Made by a program: the position numbers and the translations under genes. Under the pieces are notes generated by a model. The model had not been told where the DNA came from and made no database searches. It worked only from the letters and a program-made list of their open reading frames with translations. Below, in pieces: positions 42,870-52,182 of a DNA stretch of 64,000 nucleotides (within the stretch, counting starts at the first letter, position 1; each line of letters starts with the position of its first letter). The DNA comes from Maritimibacter sp. (GTDB lineage: Bacteria > Pseudomonadota > Alphaproteobacteria > Rhodobacterales > Rhodobacteraceae). The DNA lies in the NCBI GenBank assembly GCA_002695005.1, contig NZNT01000026.1, positions 124,001 to 188,000 on the forward strand, read 5' to 3'.

Positions 42870-45598
42870 TCGGATGTCCTTTCGTTTGTCAGAAGACCAA
42901 CGCGGCTTTGCGCGGTCGGGTTTCCTGCTTCGGCGGCACGGTCAAGCCATGCGCGGGACTGCGCCGGGTCGGTCTCGACCCCGATGCCATAGGCATAGGC
43001 CTCGGACAGGAGCAGCATGGCTTCCCCCTGCCCCTGCGCCGCGCTCGCTTGCAGAAGCTCGGCGTAACGTCCGGTGCCGTCAGCCCCTTCCGCATCGCGC
43101 ACCAGCTTGGCCAGTTCGAGCTGCGCGGTCGCATTGCCCTGTTCCGCAGCGGTCGCATAAAGCCCGCGGACGTCGATCTCGTCCTGAACCGCAGCCTTCA
43201 GCTCCGGGTCGGAGAACTTGAGCAGCTTGAGCGCGGAGGGGATGCCCTCGACGGTTGTCGCGTCGAGGTATTCGATCCAAAGCTCCTTGGCGTCCTCCAG
43301 CGCGATCTCGGCCTTCCCTTCCTTTCGCATCGCAAGCAACTTGCGATACGCGATCGGGTAGTCGAGCGCTGCGGACTTGCGGTAAAGCGTCATCGCCGCC
43401 TCCGTCGGGCGCTCAAAGAGGTCGGCGTTCGCGAGGAGCGCATCGCCAACCGCAACCAGCTCCCAGTCGACGCCGGATGCCGTGGCTTTCGCCACCTCGA
43501 ACCAGTGGCGCGCGTCGTCCGGCCGGTCCAGCGCGAGCATGGCGTCAGCCATGCGCACCGCGTCCATGCCGTGACAGGGGATGACGGCCTGAATCCGGCC
43601 GATATAGTCCGCGATCCGCTCGGGATCGTTCAGATGGTACAGTGCGAAGGTCAGCGCCTGTGCATCGCCCGTGCGTTCGATGTCCTGCGCGAAAGCCTCC
43701 CACGCCGCCTGCGCGTCCATCTCGGGATCGACGTCAATGAGAAGCTCGATGGCGCGGCCGTTGCCCTGATGGGCGGCCTCGGTGGCGAAACGGATGATGT
43801 CGTCGCGCCGCGCCTCGCGCAGGCCCGGATCGGCATAGAGTCTTGCAAGGTCGATTTCCGCCCCGTCCTCGTCCGCTTCGACCGCCTTTTCAAACCAGAC
43901 GCGCGCCGCGTCACGGTCGCCGTTGCGAAGCGCGGCCAGGCCACGGGCGGAATTGATGGGTTCGCCGTTGCGGCGAAGTGACCCGACCAGCGCTTCCAGA
44001 CCTTCGGCAGACCCCTCGCCCATTTCCCTGAGCAGGTTGGCCAGCGACCGGCTTCGGTCGTTCAGCGCCTGCGACTGAAGCTGGGCCATCGTGACAAACG
44101 CCTCCGAGGGGCCCATCTCGCCCGTGTTCAGCTCTGCGGCCGTGATGGTCATGTCCCCGGAAAAGGCTTCTGCGCCATACCAAAGCTCGGCCTTGTCGAG
44201 GACCGGCGCCTCGGGTGCCCGGCAGTGATAGACCCGTTGGAGGGCCTGCATGAATTCCGTGCGCCCGTTCTCGCGCACCATCGCCCTGAGGCCCGAGGTC
44301 AACTCGGTGAAGGCCTCGTCACTGTCAACGTATCGCATCCGCAGGCGGGCATCGCGCAGCTTTGCCGCAGGTTTGCCCGGCTCCAATTCCAGCGCACGGT
44401 CGATAAGCGCCTGGGCTTTCTCTTCACCGGCCCAGCGCCCGTCACGTTCCAGGACTGCGTCGCTGAGTTGCGCGAACGCCCAGGCAGGCGGGTCGGGCAG
44501 TTCGGTTATGTCGGTCAGCAATGAGATGATCCGCGCCCTGTCATCCGGCGAGCCGTCGCTCTCCTGCTTCGCGAGGTTGGCGAGGCGGCTGTAGGCGGTC
44601 AGATCGCCGTGCGACGCGGCGGCCTCATACAGCGTGGCGGCGGCGTCGACATCCCTTTCCGCAAGAGCACCGCGTTGCAGGACCTGAGCCATCTCGGTCA
44701 TCGCGTAGGGCAGTTCCCCGTCGGCGGCCCGCGTCAGGTGCGCCATGAGAACGTCATTGTCCTTGTCGATGAACTCCGCGCTCATGTGATAGCGCGCCAC
44801 CTGCCAGGCGGCGTTGAAATCGCCGAGGCTCGCTGAAAACCGATACCAGGTTTCGGCGAGGTCGTGGTCCGTCTGCACCACGTCCCCCTTGGCATAATGG
44901 GAGGCAATCTGGTTGATCCGGTCGCAGACCAGCGGGTCCGCGTCGCCGATCTTGGCACCGAAGGCCATCGTGATGGCCACGTCCGGTGCGATGTTCCAAT
45001 CCGGGACATCCAAGCCCGAGGCGGACATCGACGCGAGTTCGATGATCGCGTTCGGATGCCCCTCATAGGCGGCCGAGCGCAAGAGCGTCAGCGCCTGCGC
45101 GTCGTCACGTTCGACCCCGCCGCGCCCCTCGGACAACAGGGACGCAGCCGTAACCTTGACCGACCCCGATGCGCCGGGCGCCAGATCGACGAGGGACTGC
45201 GCCAGCCCTTCTTCCTCGATCTGATCACTGCGCCCGGCGGCTTCCAGAAGCGCGAGGCGGTCACGTTTGCGGTCGGAGTCGTCATAGGACTCCGACCGCT
45301 CATCAAGCAGCGCCTGCGCACGTTCGATCGTGTCGAACCATGTCGCGGCATCCATCTGCCGAAGCAAGCGCAGGTCCCGACGCACGAGGGCGTTGGACCG
45401 GTCGCCCAGTTCGGCACCGTCCCAGCCTTCCCAGCGCGCGCGCACCTCATGGTTGGGCGGACGCGGCACACAAAGGTCCTGTGGCGCCATTTCGGGCGGC
45501 GTGAACGTCACCTCGATGGGATCGGCCTGTGCGGGCAGCGCCGCCGACAGGGCCAGACAGGCCATCAGCGGAGCTTCGAGACGTATTGGGGCGGTCAT
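42866..45598 (-). CDS. algK: large AlgK-like Sel1/TPR repeat protein
   Basis: Secreted repeat protein of 910 residues with a signal peptide (ending ALPAQA) and many 35-40 residue Sel1-like helical repeats (for example LLRSAAYEGHPNAIIELASMSASG and LLSEAYAYGIGVETDPAQSRAWLDRAAEAG). In Pseudomonas the corresponding scaffold AlgK is a lipoprotein of about 475 residues that joins AlgX to the AlgE porin. Here the protein is nearly twice as long and has no lipobox cysteine. GGAGGCATCC before the ATG supports the start. The assignment as AlgK rests on repeat type and operon position, not on close identity. Confidence 0.7.
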   Translation of the reverse strand: MTAPIRLEAPLMACLALSAALPAQADPIEVTFTPPEMAPQDLCVPRPPNHEVRARWEGWDGAELGDRSNALVRRDLRLLRQMDAATWFDTIERAQALLDERSESYDDSDRKRDRLALLEAAGRSDQIEEEGLAQSLVDLAPGASGSVKVTAASLLSEGRGGVERDDAQALTLLRSAAYEGHPNAIIELASMSASGLDVPDWNIAPDVAITMAFGAKIGDADPLVCDRINQIASHYAKGDVVQTDHDLAETWYRFSASLGDFNAAWQVARYHMSAEFIDKDNDVLMAHLTRAADGELPYAMTEMAQVLQRGALAERDVDAAATLYEAAASHGDLTAYSRLANLAKQESDGSPDDRARIISLLTDITELPDPPAWAFAQLSDAVLERDGRWAGEEKAQALIDRALELEPGKPAAKLRDARLRMRYVDSDEAFTELTSGLRAMVRENGRTEFMQALQRVYHCRAPEAPVLDKAELWYGAEAFSGDMTITAAELNTGEMGPSEAFVTMAQLQSQALNDRSRSLANLLREMGEGSAEGLEALVGSLRRNGEPINSARGLAALRNGDRDAARVWFEKAVEADEDGAEIDLARLYADPGLREARRDDIIRFATEAAHQGNGRAIELLIDVDPEMDAQAAWEAFAQDIERTGDAQALTFALYHLNDPERIADYIGRIQAVIPCHGMDAVRMADAMLALDRPDDARHWFEVAKATASGVDWELVAVGDALLANADLFERPTEAAMTLYRKSAALDYPIAYRKLLAMRKEGKAEIALEDAKELWIEYLDATTVEGIPSALKLLKFSDPELKAAVQDEIDVRGLYATAAEQGNATAQLELAKLVRDAEGADGTGRYAELLQASAAQGQGEAMLLLSEAYAYGIGVETDPAQSRAWLDRAAEAGNPTAQSRVGLLTNERTSE

Positions 45599-45624
45599 GG
45601 ATGCCTCCTGGATCGGGTGGCGGT

Positions 45625-46242
45625 TCAGTCGGAATAGGTGCTCTTGGCGACGCCGAGCTCAGCGGATTCCGCGTTACCCGTCACGACAACCGTTGAGCCG
45701 GTGCCGCGTTCGAGCGTGACGGGATCGAGGCTGGCGAGCGTCTCGCCGTCCTGGCGAAGCTCGAACGTCAGCGTCAGCGGCGCTTTCAGGGCCACGCCGG
45801 AATGTGCGCCGGGCGCCACATCGGCCATCGCGGCCGTTTCGGCCTCGACCGCATAAAGCTCGAAGCTCTCGAGGTCGCCGAGGTTGTACAGCAGCAGGTC
45901 AGCCTGCGCCGGGGAGTCCTCGACGGCGTCTTCGGTCAGGGTCGTCTCACCCTCGTCCGCGATCACCGTGTAATGCGTGTTGGCCCCGACCTCGAACTCC
46001 GAGGTGTCGTCGCCGATGTCGAGACCGACCGTGCCGGGCTGAACCTCGATATAGGGCGAAAAGCCCGCGTCGTTCATGTCCACATCGCTGCCGTCGATCC
46101 GCGCGCCGTCGTTCTCGACGTCGAGGACGCGCAGGAACGAGGCGTCGGGGGAGCTGGGTTCCGGATAAAGCCCGCCGTCCTGCGCAAAGGCAGGCGCGGA
46201 GACAAGGCAGGTTCCGATGAGAAGAGTGGTCAGACGTTTCAT
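45625..46242 (-). CDS. algF: AlgF-like alginate O-acetylation accessory protein
   Basis: Periplasmic protein of 205 residues with a signal peptide (MKRLTTLLIGTCLVSAPAFA) and a beta-rich mature part (GLYPEPSSPDASFLRVLD near its start, then VALKAPLTLTFELRQDGE). These features match AlgF, which helps move acetyl groups through the acetylation complex with AlgI and AlgJ. Its start overlaps the AlgX-like gene stop. Confidence 0.8.
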   Translation of the reverse strand: MKRLTTLLIGTCLVSAPAFAQDGGLYPEPSSPDASFLRVLDVENDGARIDGSDVDMNDAGFSPYIEVQPGTVGLDIGDDTSEFEVGANTHYTVIADEGETTLTEDAVEDSPAQADLLLYNLGDLESFELYAVEAETAAMADVAPGAHSGVALKAPLTLTFELRQDGETLASLDPVTLERGTGSTVVVTGNAESAELGVAKSTYSD

Positions 46243-47543
46243 GTGGATGTGTCCTCCGTTTTGCAGATGGAAAGAGTCGCGTCGTCGGTCGCCGGACGAT
46301 CCAGCGTGACGTCGACCCGGGTGAAATCGGCACGCCATGCAGGCGCGACGTATTGGTAGAACCAGCGCGTCGGCTCATAGCGGATGGGGCGGCGGATCGG
46401 TGTGCGCGCTTCGACACCCTCGCCAGTCGACAGCCGGATCACCGCCTCGCGGCCATTTGCCGACCCGGTATCGACCTCGATGTAGTCGTCCCGGCCCAGC
46501 GCGCCCTCGGGCAGCGTGGCGGTGAGGGTCATCGACCCGTCCTGTTCGGTGTCGAGCGGAGCGCACTCGGCCGCCATGGGCGCATGAAGCTCGCGCAGCG
46601 GCATCTCGCCGAACTCGCCAAGGTTGTTGTAGATCGGGTTCTCCCAGATCAGCACAGCGGGCGGGTTCTCGCGAAAGTCCTCCGACAGAATGTATGAGGT
46701 CATGCCCCCGAACTGGTTGCCGCCGGTGATCGAGTAATTGGCGACCGCAAGACCGCTTTCCTGCGCCAGGAACTGTTCGAAGTGAAAGCTGGCCTCGGCC
46801 GACATCGACGTTCCGGCCAGCGCGATCGGCGGGCCCGAGGCTTCGGCGGCGAAAATGCCAGAGCCTGCATCGGATTCGCTTGTGCGGGTGGTCGCGTAGC
46901 CTTGGACTTCGGCTGCGGGGACCGTCTCGCGGCAGAACTCCTGAATGGTCGTTCGCAGGCGCGAGTCCATCGGCTCGACCTCGGTCGCTTCGGTCTCGTA
47001 ACCTGTCTTTTCAAGGTCGTCATAGTCCGGCATCGCGCGAATGGTCTCGCCGAGCGCCCCTGCGACGGCGCGCGCACCTTCGGGGCTCCAGTGGAAATCC
47101 GTCAGTTGGAACGGTGCGCCATCCGCCTCGCGCATGGCGCGCATGGTGTCGACGGTCGTGACGCCCGCATCGGTCAGCTTTCCGAGGAAGGCGTCATAGG
47201 CGACCTCGGCCACCTCCATGTCGAACCCGTAGGAGTCGACCCCGTCCGGCACGCGGTCCGGCATCGCGAGGCTCTTGGTCGGCACGGGAACATAGATCAA
47301 CTCGGTGCCCAGTTCACGCAGCGCAGCCGCCATGTCGCCGATCAGCCCCGCGGCGCCGGTCGACAACGGTTGGTTCATGCGGAAGTCCAGCTTCAGCCGG
47401 AAGAACGCACCATCCTTGCCCTCGATAAGCGGGGGCGAAGCCCTGTCTAGGTTATTGCAGCCATAATTCGACGGTGCGGCCGTGAGCGGTGCCACGCCGA
47501 GCGTCAGGAGCGCACAGGATGCGGCGGAGGTGAGGCGTTTCAT
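46239..47543 (-). CDS. algX: AlgX-like polysaccharide O-acetyltransferase
   Basis: Periplasmic SGNH-type enzyme of 434 residues that transfers acetyl to the polymer. After the signal peptide comes NYGCNNLDRASPPLIEGKDG, the catalytic DxH in LTDFHWSPEG (Asp149, His151) and the nucleophile in AGTSMS (Ser246); the last 110 residues resemble the carbohydrate-binding module of AlgX. Catalytic residues are intact. ATGA overlaps on both sides tie it to AlgF and the Sel1-like gene. Confidence 0.85.
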   Translation of the reverse strand: MKRLTSAASCALLTLGVAPLTAAPSNYGCNNLDRASPPLIEGKDGAFFRLKLDFRMNQPLSTGAAGLIGDMAAALRELGTELIYVPVPTKSLAMPDRVPDGVDSYGFDMEVAEVAYDAFLGKLTDAGVTTVDTMRAMREADGAPFQLTDFHWSPEGARAVAGALGETIRAMPDYDDLEKTGYETEATEVEPMDSRLRTTIQEFCRETVPAAEVQGYATTRTSESDAGSGIFAAEASGPPIALAGTSMSAEASFHFEQFLAQESGLAVANYSITGGNQFGGMTSYILSEDFRENPPAVLIWENPIYNNLGEFGEMPLRELHAPMAAECAPLDTEQDGSMTLTATLPEGALGRDDYIEVDTGSANGREAVIRLSTGEGVEARTPIRRPIRYEPTRWFYQYVAPAWRADFTRVDVTLDRPATDDATLSICKTEDTST

Positions 47544-48295
47544 TGAACGGTCTCCTTTCCGGTGTTTTCCGGGTTCGTTTCATCGTCGAGGCGGGCCAGA
47601 AGCGTGCGCGCAGCGGCGCTCATGCCCAGATCGCCCTCGTCGCGTGCGATTTTCAGCAAGCCGCGGATCTGCTCCGGATCGCGCGGAGCCTCGCCCGACA
47701 TCATGTCCCGCACGAGGTCCATCGCGGCTTCGGGATTACCGTTTTCGGCGCGTTCGATCATGATGCGGCGCACTTCGTCCGGCTTGCGTCCGAACGGCTC
47801 GCCGCTGGCATAGAAGTCGGCCAGAGCGTTCACGGCCCGGTCGCTGCCCTGCAACGCGAGGTTGCGCATCGCGTTCTCCAGATGCTGCAACCGCCCCTCA
47901 GAGAATTCGACCTCCGGGTCACGCAGCAGCTTGACCAGTTCGTAAACCGCGTAGTCCCGGCCCGTAAGCGCGGCCGAGGCGAAATAGAGCGCCGCGGCAG
48001 AGCGCACCTCCGGATCGTCCAGCGCCAAGAGCCGCTCGCCGTATTGAAACGAAGCGTTGCCGTCGCCCGCATCGGCAAGGCGCCGCATCTCGTCGAACGA
48101 GATGTATTGATCGGCCAGCATCCGGCGCCGGATGTCTTGAAGCTCCAGCGTCGGCAGGTCGCTTGTCCGGTTCACGCGATTGTCTATGGCCTGCGCGCGT
48201 ACAACGGGCAGGTCAGTCCGGGTCTCGGGCACATCAACAGTGTCCGCTGTCCCGATGGACAGGATGAACGGAAGGGTGAGAGTGAGATTAACCAT
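47540..48295 (-). CDS. periplasmic Sel1-like repeat protein of unknown role
   Basis: I cannot assign this 251-residue protein to a known alginate gene. It has a signal peptide (MVNLTLTLPFILSIGTADT) and a helical repeat body with Sel1/TPR character, for example RRLADAGDGNASFQYGERLLALDDPEV and IERAENGNPEAAMDLVRDMM. The ATG at 48295 lies inside the end of the AlgJ gene, with GAGGAGG upstream. Lying between algJ and algX, it may be a second scaffold replacing part of AlgK function. Confidence 0.75.
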   Translation of the reverse strand: MVNLTLTLPFILSIGTADTVDVPETRTDLPVVRAQAIDNRVNRTSDLPTLELQDIRRRMLADQYISFDEMRRLADAGDGNASFQYGERLLALDDPEVRSAAALYFASAALTGRDYAVYELVKLLRDPEVEFSEGRLQHLENAMRNLALQGSDRAVNALADFYASGEPFGRKPDEVRRIMIERAENGNPEAAMDLVRDMMSGEAPRDPEQIRGLLKIARDEGDLGMSAAARTLLARLDDETNPENTGKETVQ

Positions 48296-49361
48296 GAAGG
48301 GCCTCCTCAACGGTCATGTCGGGCTGACCAAGGTAGCGAACGGGGTATTCCCAGATCACCGTCTCGGCCTCGGCGCCCGCGCGCGCAGGGTCCGCGAGAT
48401 AGTCGAGCATCGGGGCCAGCGGCCCGCGCCCTTCGGTCGCGAGGTTCAGGACGTCGCGCTGCAACGCCAGCTTGAGCGCAGGCGCGAAGCTCCAGCTTTT
48501 GTTGGCGCTGTAGGATGTGCCGATCAGGACGAGGTCGATGCCGTCCTCCGCCTCGCCGGCAAAGATGCCCCCCTCTGCGCCGCCGGCCTCTTCGGCCACA
48601 TACGGCGTCACCCGCTCGGGTCCGAGCCCGAGGCTCGGGGCCAGCCGGTCGGAGGTGACGAAGGAAACGAGGTCGCCCACGAACTCTTCTGGCGCGCGCG
48701 GCCGGCGAATGAACTCGGTTCCGCCCGTCTCGACGTGTTCTGACTCAGCGACCCGGTCCGCGACCTGCGCTGCGCCACGCGGCGTCCAGTGTGTATCGGT
48801 GGTCAGGTACATCGGCGCATCGGACCGACCTGTCACAAGGGCCGGGCGCGTGTCGACCGAGGCGATGTCGCGATCGGCCAGCGCCGTGCGGAACCGGGCA
48901 TATTGCTCGGCCATCGCGGCGCCCGCGCCATCCGGGGCCTCATCTCGGTAGATGTCCGCCTTGGCCGGGATCGGCACGAGGACGAGTTGCGTGTCCTGCT
49001 CGGCCAGCTCCCGCGCCACGACCTCGATCTGATCGACCGCGGCGGTGACGGAGTCCGGTTTGGCCGGGCGCATCTCCTCGTCGGAGAAAAGCCAGCGGTG
49101 CGACCCGGCCGTCACGCCTTCGCGTCCTTCACCAAGGAGCAGATAGCGCCCTGCCCCGATGAAACTCACGGCCGTTTCGCGGTGCGGCAGCGCGGCGCTG
49201 TAAAGCCCCGCCACCTCGCTCGCGGCCTCGCCGGTGATCACGTCGCCCTCGACGCCCTCGAGCAGCGGCTCGTCCGAGAAGATGTCGACATTGACGAAAA
49301 GCGCGTAGCCCATGAACAGAACCGGAAGCGCGTGTCTCAGCATGTAGAGTATGGTCTGCAT
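48288..49361 (-). CDS. algJ: AlgJ-like membrane-anchored O-acetyltransferase
   Basis: SGNH-type protein of 357 residues with one N-terminal signal anchor (HALPVLFMGYALFVNVDIF). DTHWTP (Asp189, His191) and GTSYSANKSW (Ser283) supply the catalytic triad seen in AlgJ, which receives acetyl from AlgI at the periplasmic face. It follows algI by eight bases. Confidence 0.86.
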   Translation of the reverse strand: MQTILYMLRHALPVLFMGYALFVNVDIFSDEPLLEGVEGDVITGEAASEVAGLYSAALPHRETAVSFIGAGRYLLLGEGREGVTAGSHRWLFSDEEMRPAKPDSVTAAVDQIEVVARELAEQDTQLVLVPIPAKADIYRDEAPDGAGAAMAEQYARFRTALADRDIASVDTRPALVTGRSDAPMYLTTDTHWTPRGAAQVADRVAESEHVETGGTEFIRRPRAPEEFVGDLVSFVTSDRLAPSLGLGPERVTPYVAEEAGGAEGGIFAGEAEDGIDLVLIGTSYSANKSWSFAPALKLALQRDVLNLATEGRGPLAPMLDYLADPARAGAEAETVIWEYPVRYLGQPDMTVEEALHG

Positions 49362-49369
49362 CTTCGGCC

Positions 49370-50791
49370 TCAGAACTGGAAATAAAGGAAGGGTGAGAAA
49401 CTCTGCTCGGCGAGCTTGAGCAGCGTGAGCACGGCAACGCTCCCGACGAGCACGGTGGGCGCGACAGCCGTGGTCACGCCAAGTGGCGCGCCGGCCTCCG
49501 GCATGAGCCGTTCATGCGTGAACCGCATGAGCCACGGCTCCGCGATCACGACGGCAATCGCGATGACGAGAAAGGCAAGGCTTTCGCCGGTCAACGCGAG
49601 CGCGGCTTCAGGCGCCATCCCGGCGCCATTGAGGCCCAGCATCCCGCCGTAGACCGCGAAGGCCTGCCCCATGTCCGGAGCACGGAACACGACCCACCCG
49701 ATGAGAACGAGGAGCAGTGTGCGCCCAAGGGCGAGCACGGACCGCGAGCGGTCCAGCCCTGTCGCACGCTCAAGCGCCATCCAGCCGCCATGCCAGGCAC
49801 CCCAGACCACGAAGGTCCAGGCCGCACCGTGCCACAGCCCGCCCAGCACCATCACGGTCAGCAGGTTGACATAGGTCCGGCGGTTCCCCCGGCGATTACC
49901 GCCGAGCGGAATATAGAGGTAGTCGCGCAGCCAGACCGACAGCGAGATGTGCCAGCGCTTCCAGAACTCGGTGATCGAGCGGGAGATATAGGGCGTTTCG
50001 AAATTCTCGATGAACCGGAAACCCAGCATCTGGCCGAGCCCGATGGCCATGTCTGAATAGCCCGAGAAATCGAAATAGAGCTGCACCATGTAGGCAACCG
50101 CCCCGAGCCACGCGAGGGTGAGCGAGGGGTCCGGGCTGGAGAAGGCAAGGTCGGCCAGCGGCGCCACGGCGTCCGCCAGCAGCACTTTCTTCGCAAGCCC
50201 CACGAAGAACCGGAACAGCCCGTTGGTGAACTTGTCCATCGAATGCGTGCGGTGCTGGAACTGACCGGCCAGGTCCTTGTAGCGCAGGATCGGCCCGGCG
50301 ATGAGCTGCGGAAAGAGCGCGATGAAGGCGGCGAAGTCGATCAGCCGAACGTCCTCCGGCGCGTCGCCCCGGTAGGTGTCGATGAGATAGCTCACCGACT
50401 GGAAAACGTAAAACGAGATGCCGATGGGCAGCAGGATCTGCCAGTGGATGCCCATTGCCTCGGGGGACGTGCCGAACAGGTCGGCAAAGCTGCCGACGAA
50501 GAAGTTGAAGTACTTGAACACGCCCAGCACACCGAGGCAGCCGATCACGCCCACCGCCATCCAGCGCTTCGCGGTCGCGCCTGTCGCGGCATGGCGGATC
50601 TGGCGCCCGAGCACATAGGTCCAGACCGTCGTCCCGATCAGGAGCAGCAGGAAATCAACCCGCCACCAGGCATAGAAGGCATAGGAGCCGGCCAGGAGCG
50701 TGACGGATTTGAAACGCCACGGCGTCAGGTAGTAGAGCGCGAGAAAGCCCGGCAGGAACAGGAACAAGAAGGTTTCGGAGGAAAAGACCAT
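49370..50791 (-). CDS. algI: AlgI-like MBOAT O-acyltransferase
   Basis: Polytopic membrane acyltransferase of 473 residues that carries acetyl across the inner membrane. Family landmarks are FPQLIAGPILRYKDL, DFSGYSDMAIGLGQMLGF, EFWKRWHISLSVWLRDYLYIP and the active-site histidine in MVLGGLWHGAAWTF. The start overlaps the stop of the AlgG-like gene (TGATG). Confidence 0.93.
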   Translation of the reverse strand: MVFSSETFLFLFLPGFLALYYLTPWRFKSVTLLAGSYAFYAWWRVDFLLLLIGTTVWTYVLGRQIRHAATGATAKRWMAVGVIGCLGVLGVFKYFNFFVGSFADLFGTSPEAMGIHWQILLPIGISFYVFQSVSYLIDTYRGDAPEDVRLIDFAAFIALFPQLIAGPILRYKDLAGQFQHRTHSMDKFTNGLFRFFVGLAKKVLLADAVAPLADLAFSSPDPSLTLAWLGAVAYMVQLYFDFSGYSDMAIGLGQMLGFRFIENFETPYISRSITEFWKRWHISLSVWLRDYLYIPLGGNRRGNRRTYVNLLTVMVLGGLWHGAAWTFVVWGAWHGGWMALERATGLDRSRSVLALGRTLLLVLIGWVVFRAPDMGQAFAVYGGMLGLNGAGMAPEAALALTGESLAFLVIAIAVVIAEPWLMRFTHERLMPEAGAPLGVTTAVAPTVLVGSVAVLTLLKLAEQSFSPFLYFQF

Positions 50792-52182
50792 CAGAGCGTC
50801 TCCTCATCGCCGCAGGCGGCAAAGGCGCGCGCCGCCGCGTCCTTGCGCAGGCTGTCCGAAACCCGGGCCGAGACCTTGTCGACCACGATGTCCGGACGCG
50901 CGCCGCCACGGGCGGCATCGAGATATGTCGGCGTGACCTGATCCAGGTCGCCCGCGAGCAGGCGGGGCATCTGATCTGACAGGTCGTTGCGGGCGAGCCG
51001 CACGGTGGCCAGTCCGGTGCCCCGCACACCCATGCGGTTGCCGTCGAAGCGGTTGGCGAACACGAAGGCCGTGCTGTCTGCGGGCTGCCCGTTGATGGCC
51101 AGACCTGCGCCCCGGTTCGCCGCGATCGTGTTTTCGTCGAGGATCACGGTCCCGGCCATGTCCAGCGCGATGCCGCCGCCGATGTTCTCTGCGACGGTGT
51201 TGTTCCGGATGCGCACGCAGCCAGCGCCTTCGGCCACGGTGACGGCAGTGCCTTCGAATCCCGCGATGTCGTTGTCCGCAAGCGTCACGCGCGTGGCGTT
51301 ATCATCGATGCGAAGCGCCTTGCCGCCCCCGAAGTCGAAGGTGTTCGACGTGATCTGCGCGGACCGCAGCCCCGACAGGTGCAGCGCATGTGCGCCGCGC
51401 GTGCCTGAGAACAGGTTGTCCGTGATCGTCGCGTCCGCGCCGTCCACCATCCGCAGCGTCGAGCCGCGAAAGAAGGCGAACCGGTTGTCGCGGATCACCG
51501 CATCGTCAAGCTGGCTCAGCGTGACCGAGCGAAGGTTGGAAAAATCATTCCCCGTCAGAGGGTTCGCGGACCCGTTGCCGAGCAGGCCCTGCGCCCCGAC
51601 GAAGACGCCGCCGGTGAATGCCGAGCCGCCGTATCCGAGATCGGACAGGGTGCTATCGGTGATCGACAGGCTACGCTGCCCGACACCTGCGAGGAAAGGT
51701 TTGAAGCCCGGAATACCGTCATAGGGCGTGCCCTCAGCGCGAAGGGTCGCGCCCTCGACCGATACCGCGCCCAGCGCCAGGATGAAGGCGCCCTGCGTGC
51801 GGTCCAGCGTCAGCTCCTGACCCTCGGTGATGTCGAGCCGCGCGCCCTGAAGGACGACCAGCGGACGGGTCAGGCGAAATCCGCTATCGGTTCGCACCAC
51901 GGCGCGCTCGACACCCTCCGAGTCCGCTGCATCCGCCAGTTCGGCAAGTGTCGCCGTGCCGGACTGGACGTACAGCGCCTCGCCCGGCCCGGCCTCGATC
52001 AGGTCCGACACGTTCGCGTCCACACTCGTGGCAAGCTGCATCAGCGCCAGGCGCAGGGAAGACGACGAAAGCACGACGTCACCCTTCGCCTCCTGCGCGG
52101 CAAGCGGCGCAGTGGCGAGCGTCGCCAGAAACGCGAGCGCTCCAAGAAGCCGGGCGATGGGTTTGGGTTCAGGCAACCGCAT
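50791..52182 (-). CDS. algG: AlgG-like right-handed beta-helix protein lacking the DPHD motif
   Basis: Secreted parallel beta-helix protein of 463 residues. The signal peptide ends near TAPLAAQE, and repeated turns such as AVIRDNRFAFF, ATITDNLFSG, AQITSNTFDFGGG and VRIRNNTVAENIGGG form the coil. Position after the GMP gene and overall layout (KPFLAG near 161, DLGYGGSAFTGG near 182) resemble the C5-mannuronan epimerase AlgG. The catalytic DPHD block of AlgG is absent; GTRGAHALHLSG stands where it should be. It may guard the polymer through the periplasm without epimerising it. Confidence 0.75.
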   Translation of the reverse strand: MRLPEPKPIARLLGALAFLATLATAPLAAQEAKGDVVLSSSSLRLALMQLATSVDANVSDLIEAGPGEALYVQSGTATLAELADAADSEGVERAVVRTDSGFRLTRPLVVLQGARLDITEGQELTLDRTQGAFILALGAVSVEGATLRAEGTPYDGIPGFKPFLAGVGQRSLSITDSTLSDLGYGGSAFTGGVFVGAQGLLGNGSANPLTGNDFSNLRSVTLSQLDDAVIRDNRFAFFRGSTLRMVDGADATITDNLFSGTRGAHALHLSGLRSAQITSNTFDFGGGKALRIDDNATRVTLADNDIAGFEGTAVTVAEGAGCVRIRNNTVAENIGGGIALDMAGTVILDENTIAANRGAGLAINGQPADSTAFVFANRFDGNRMGVRGTGLATVRLARNDLSDQMPRLLAGDLDQVTPTYLDAARGGARPDIVVDKVSARVSDSLRKDAAARAFAACGDEETL

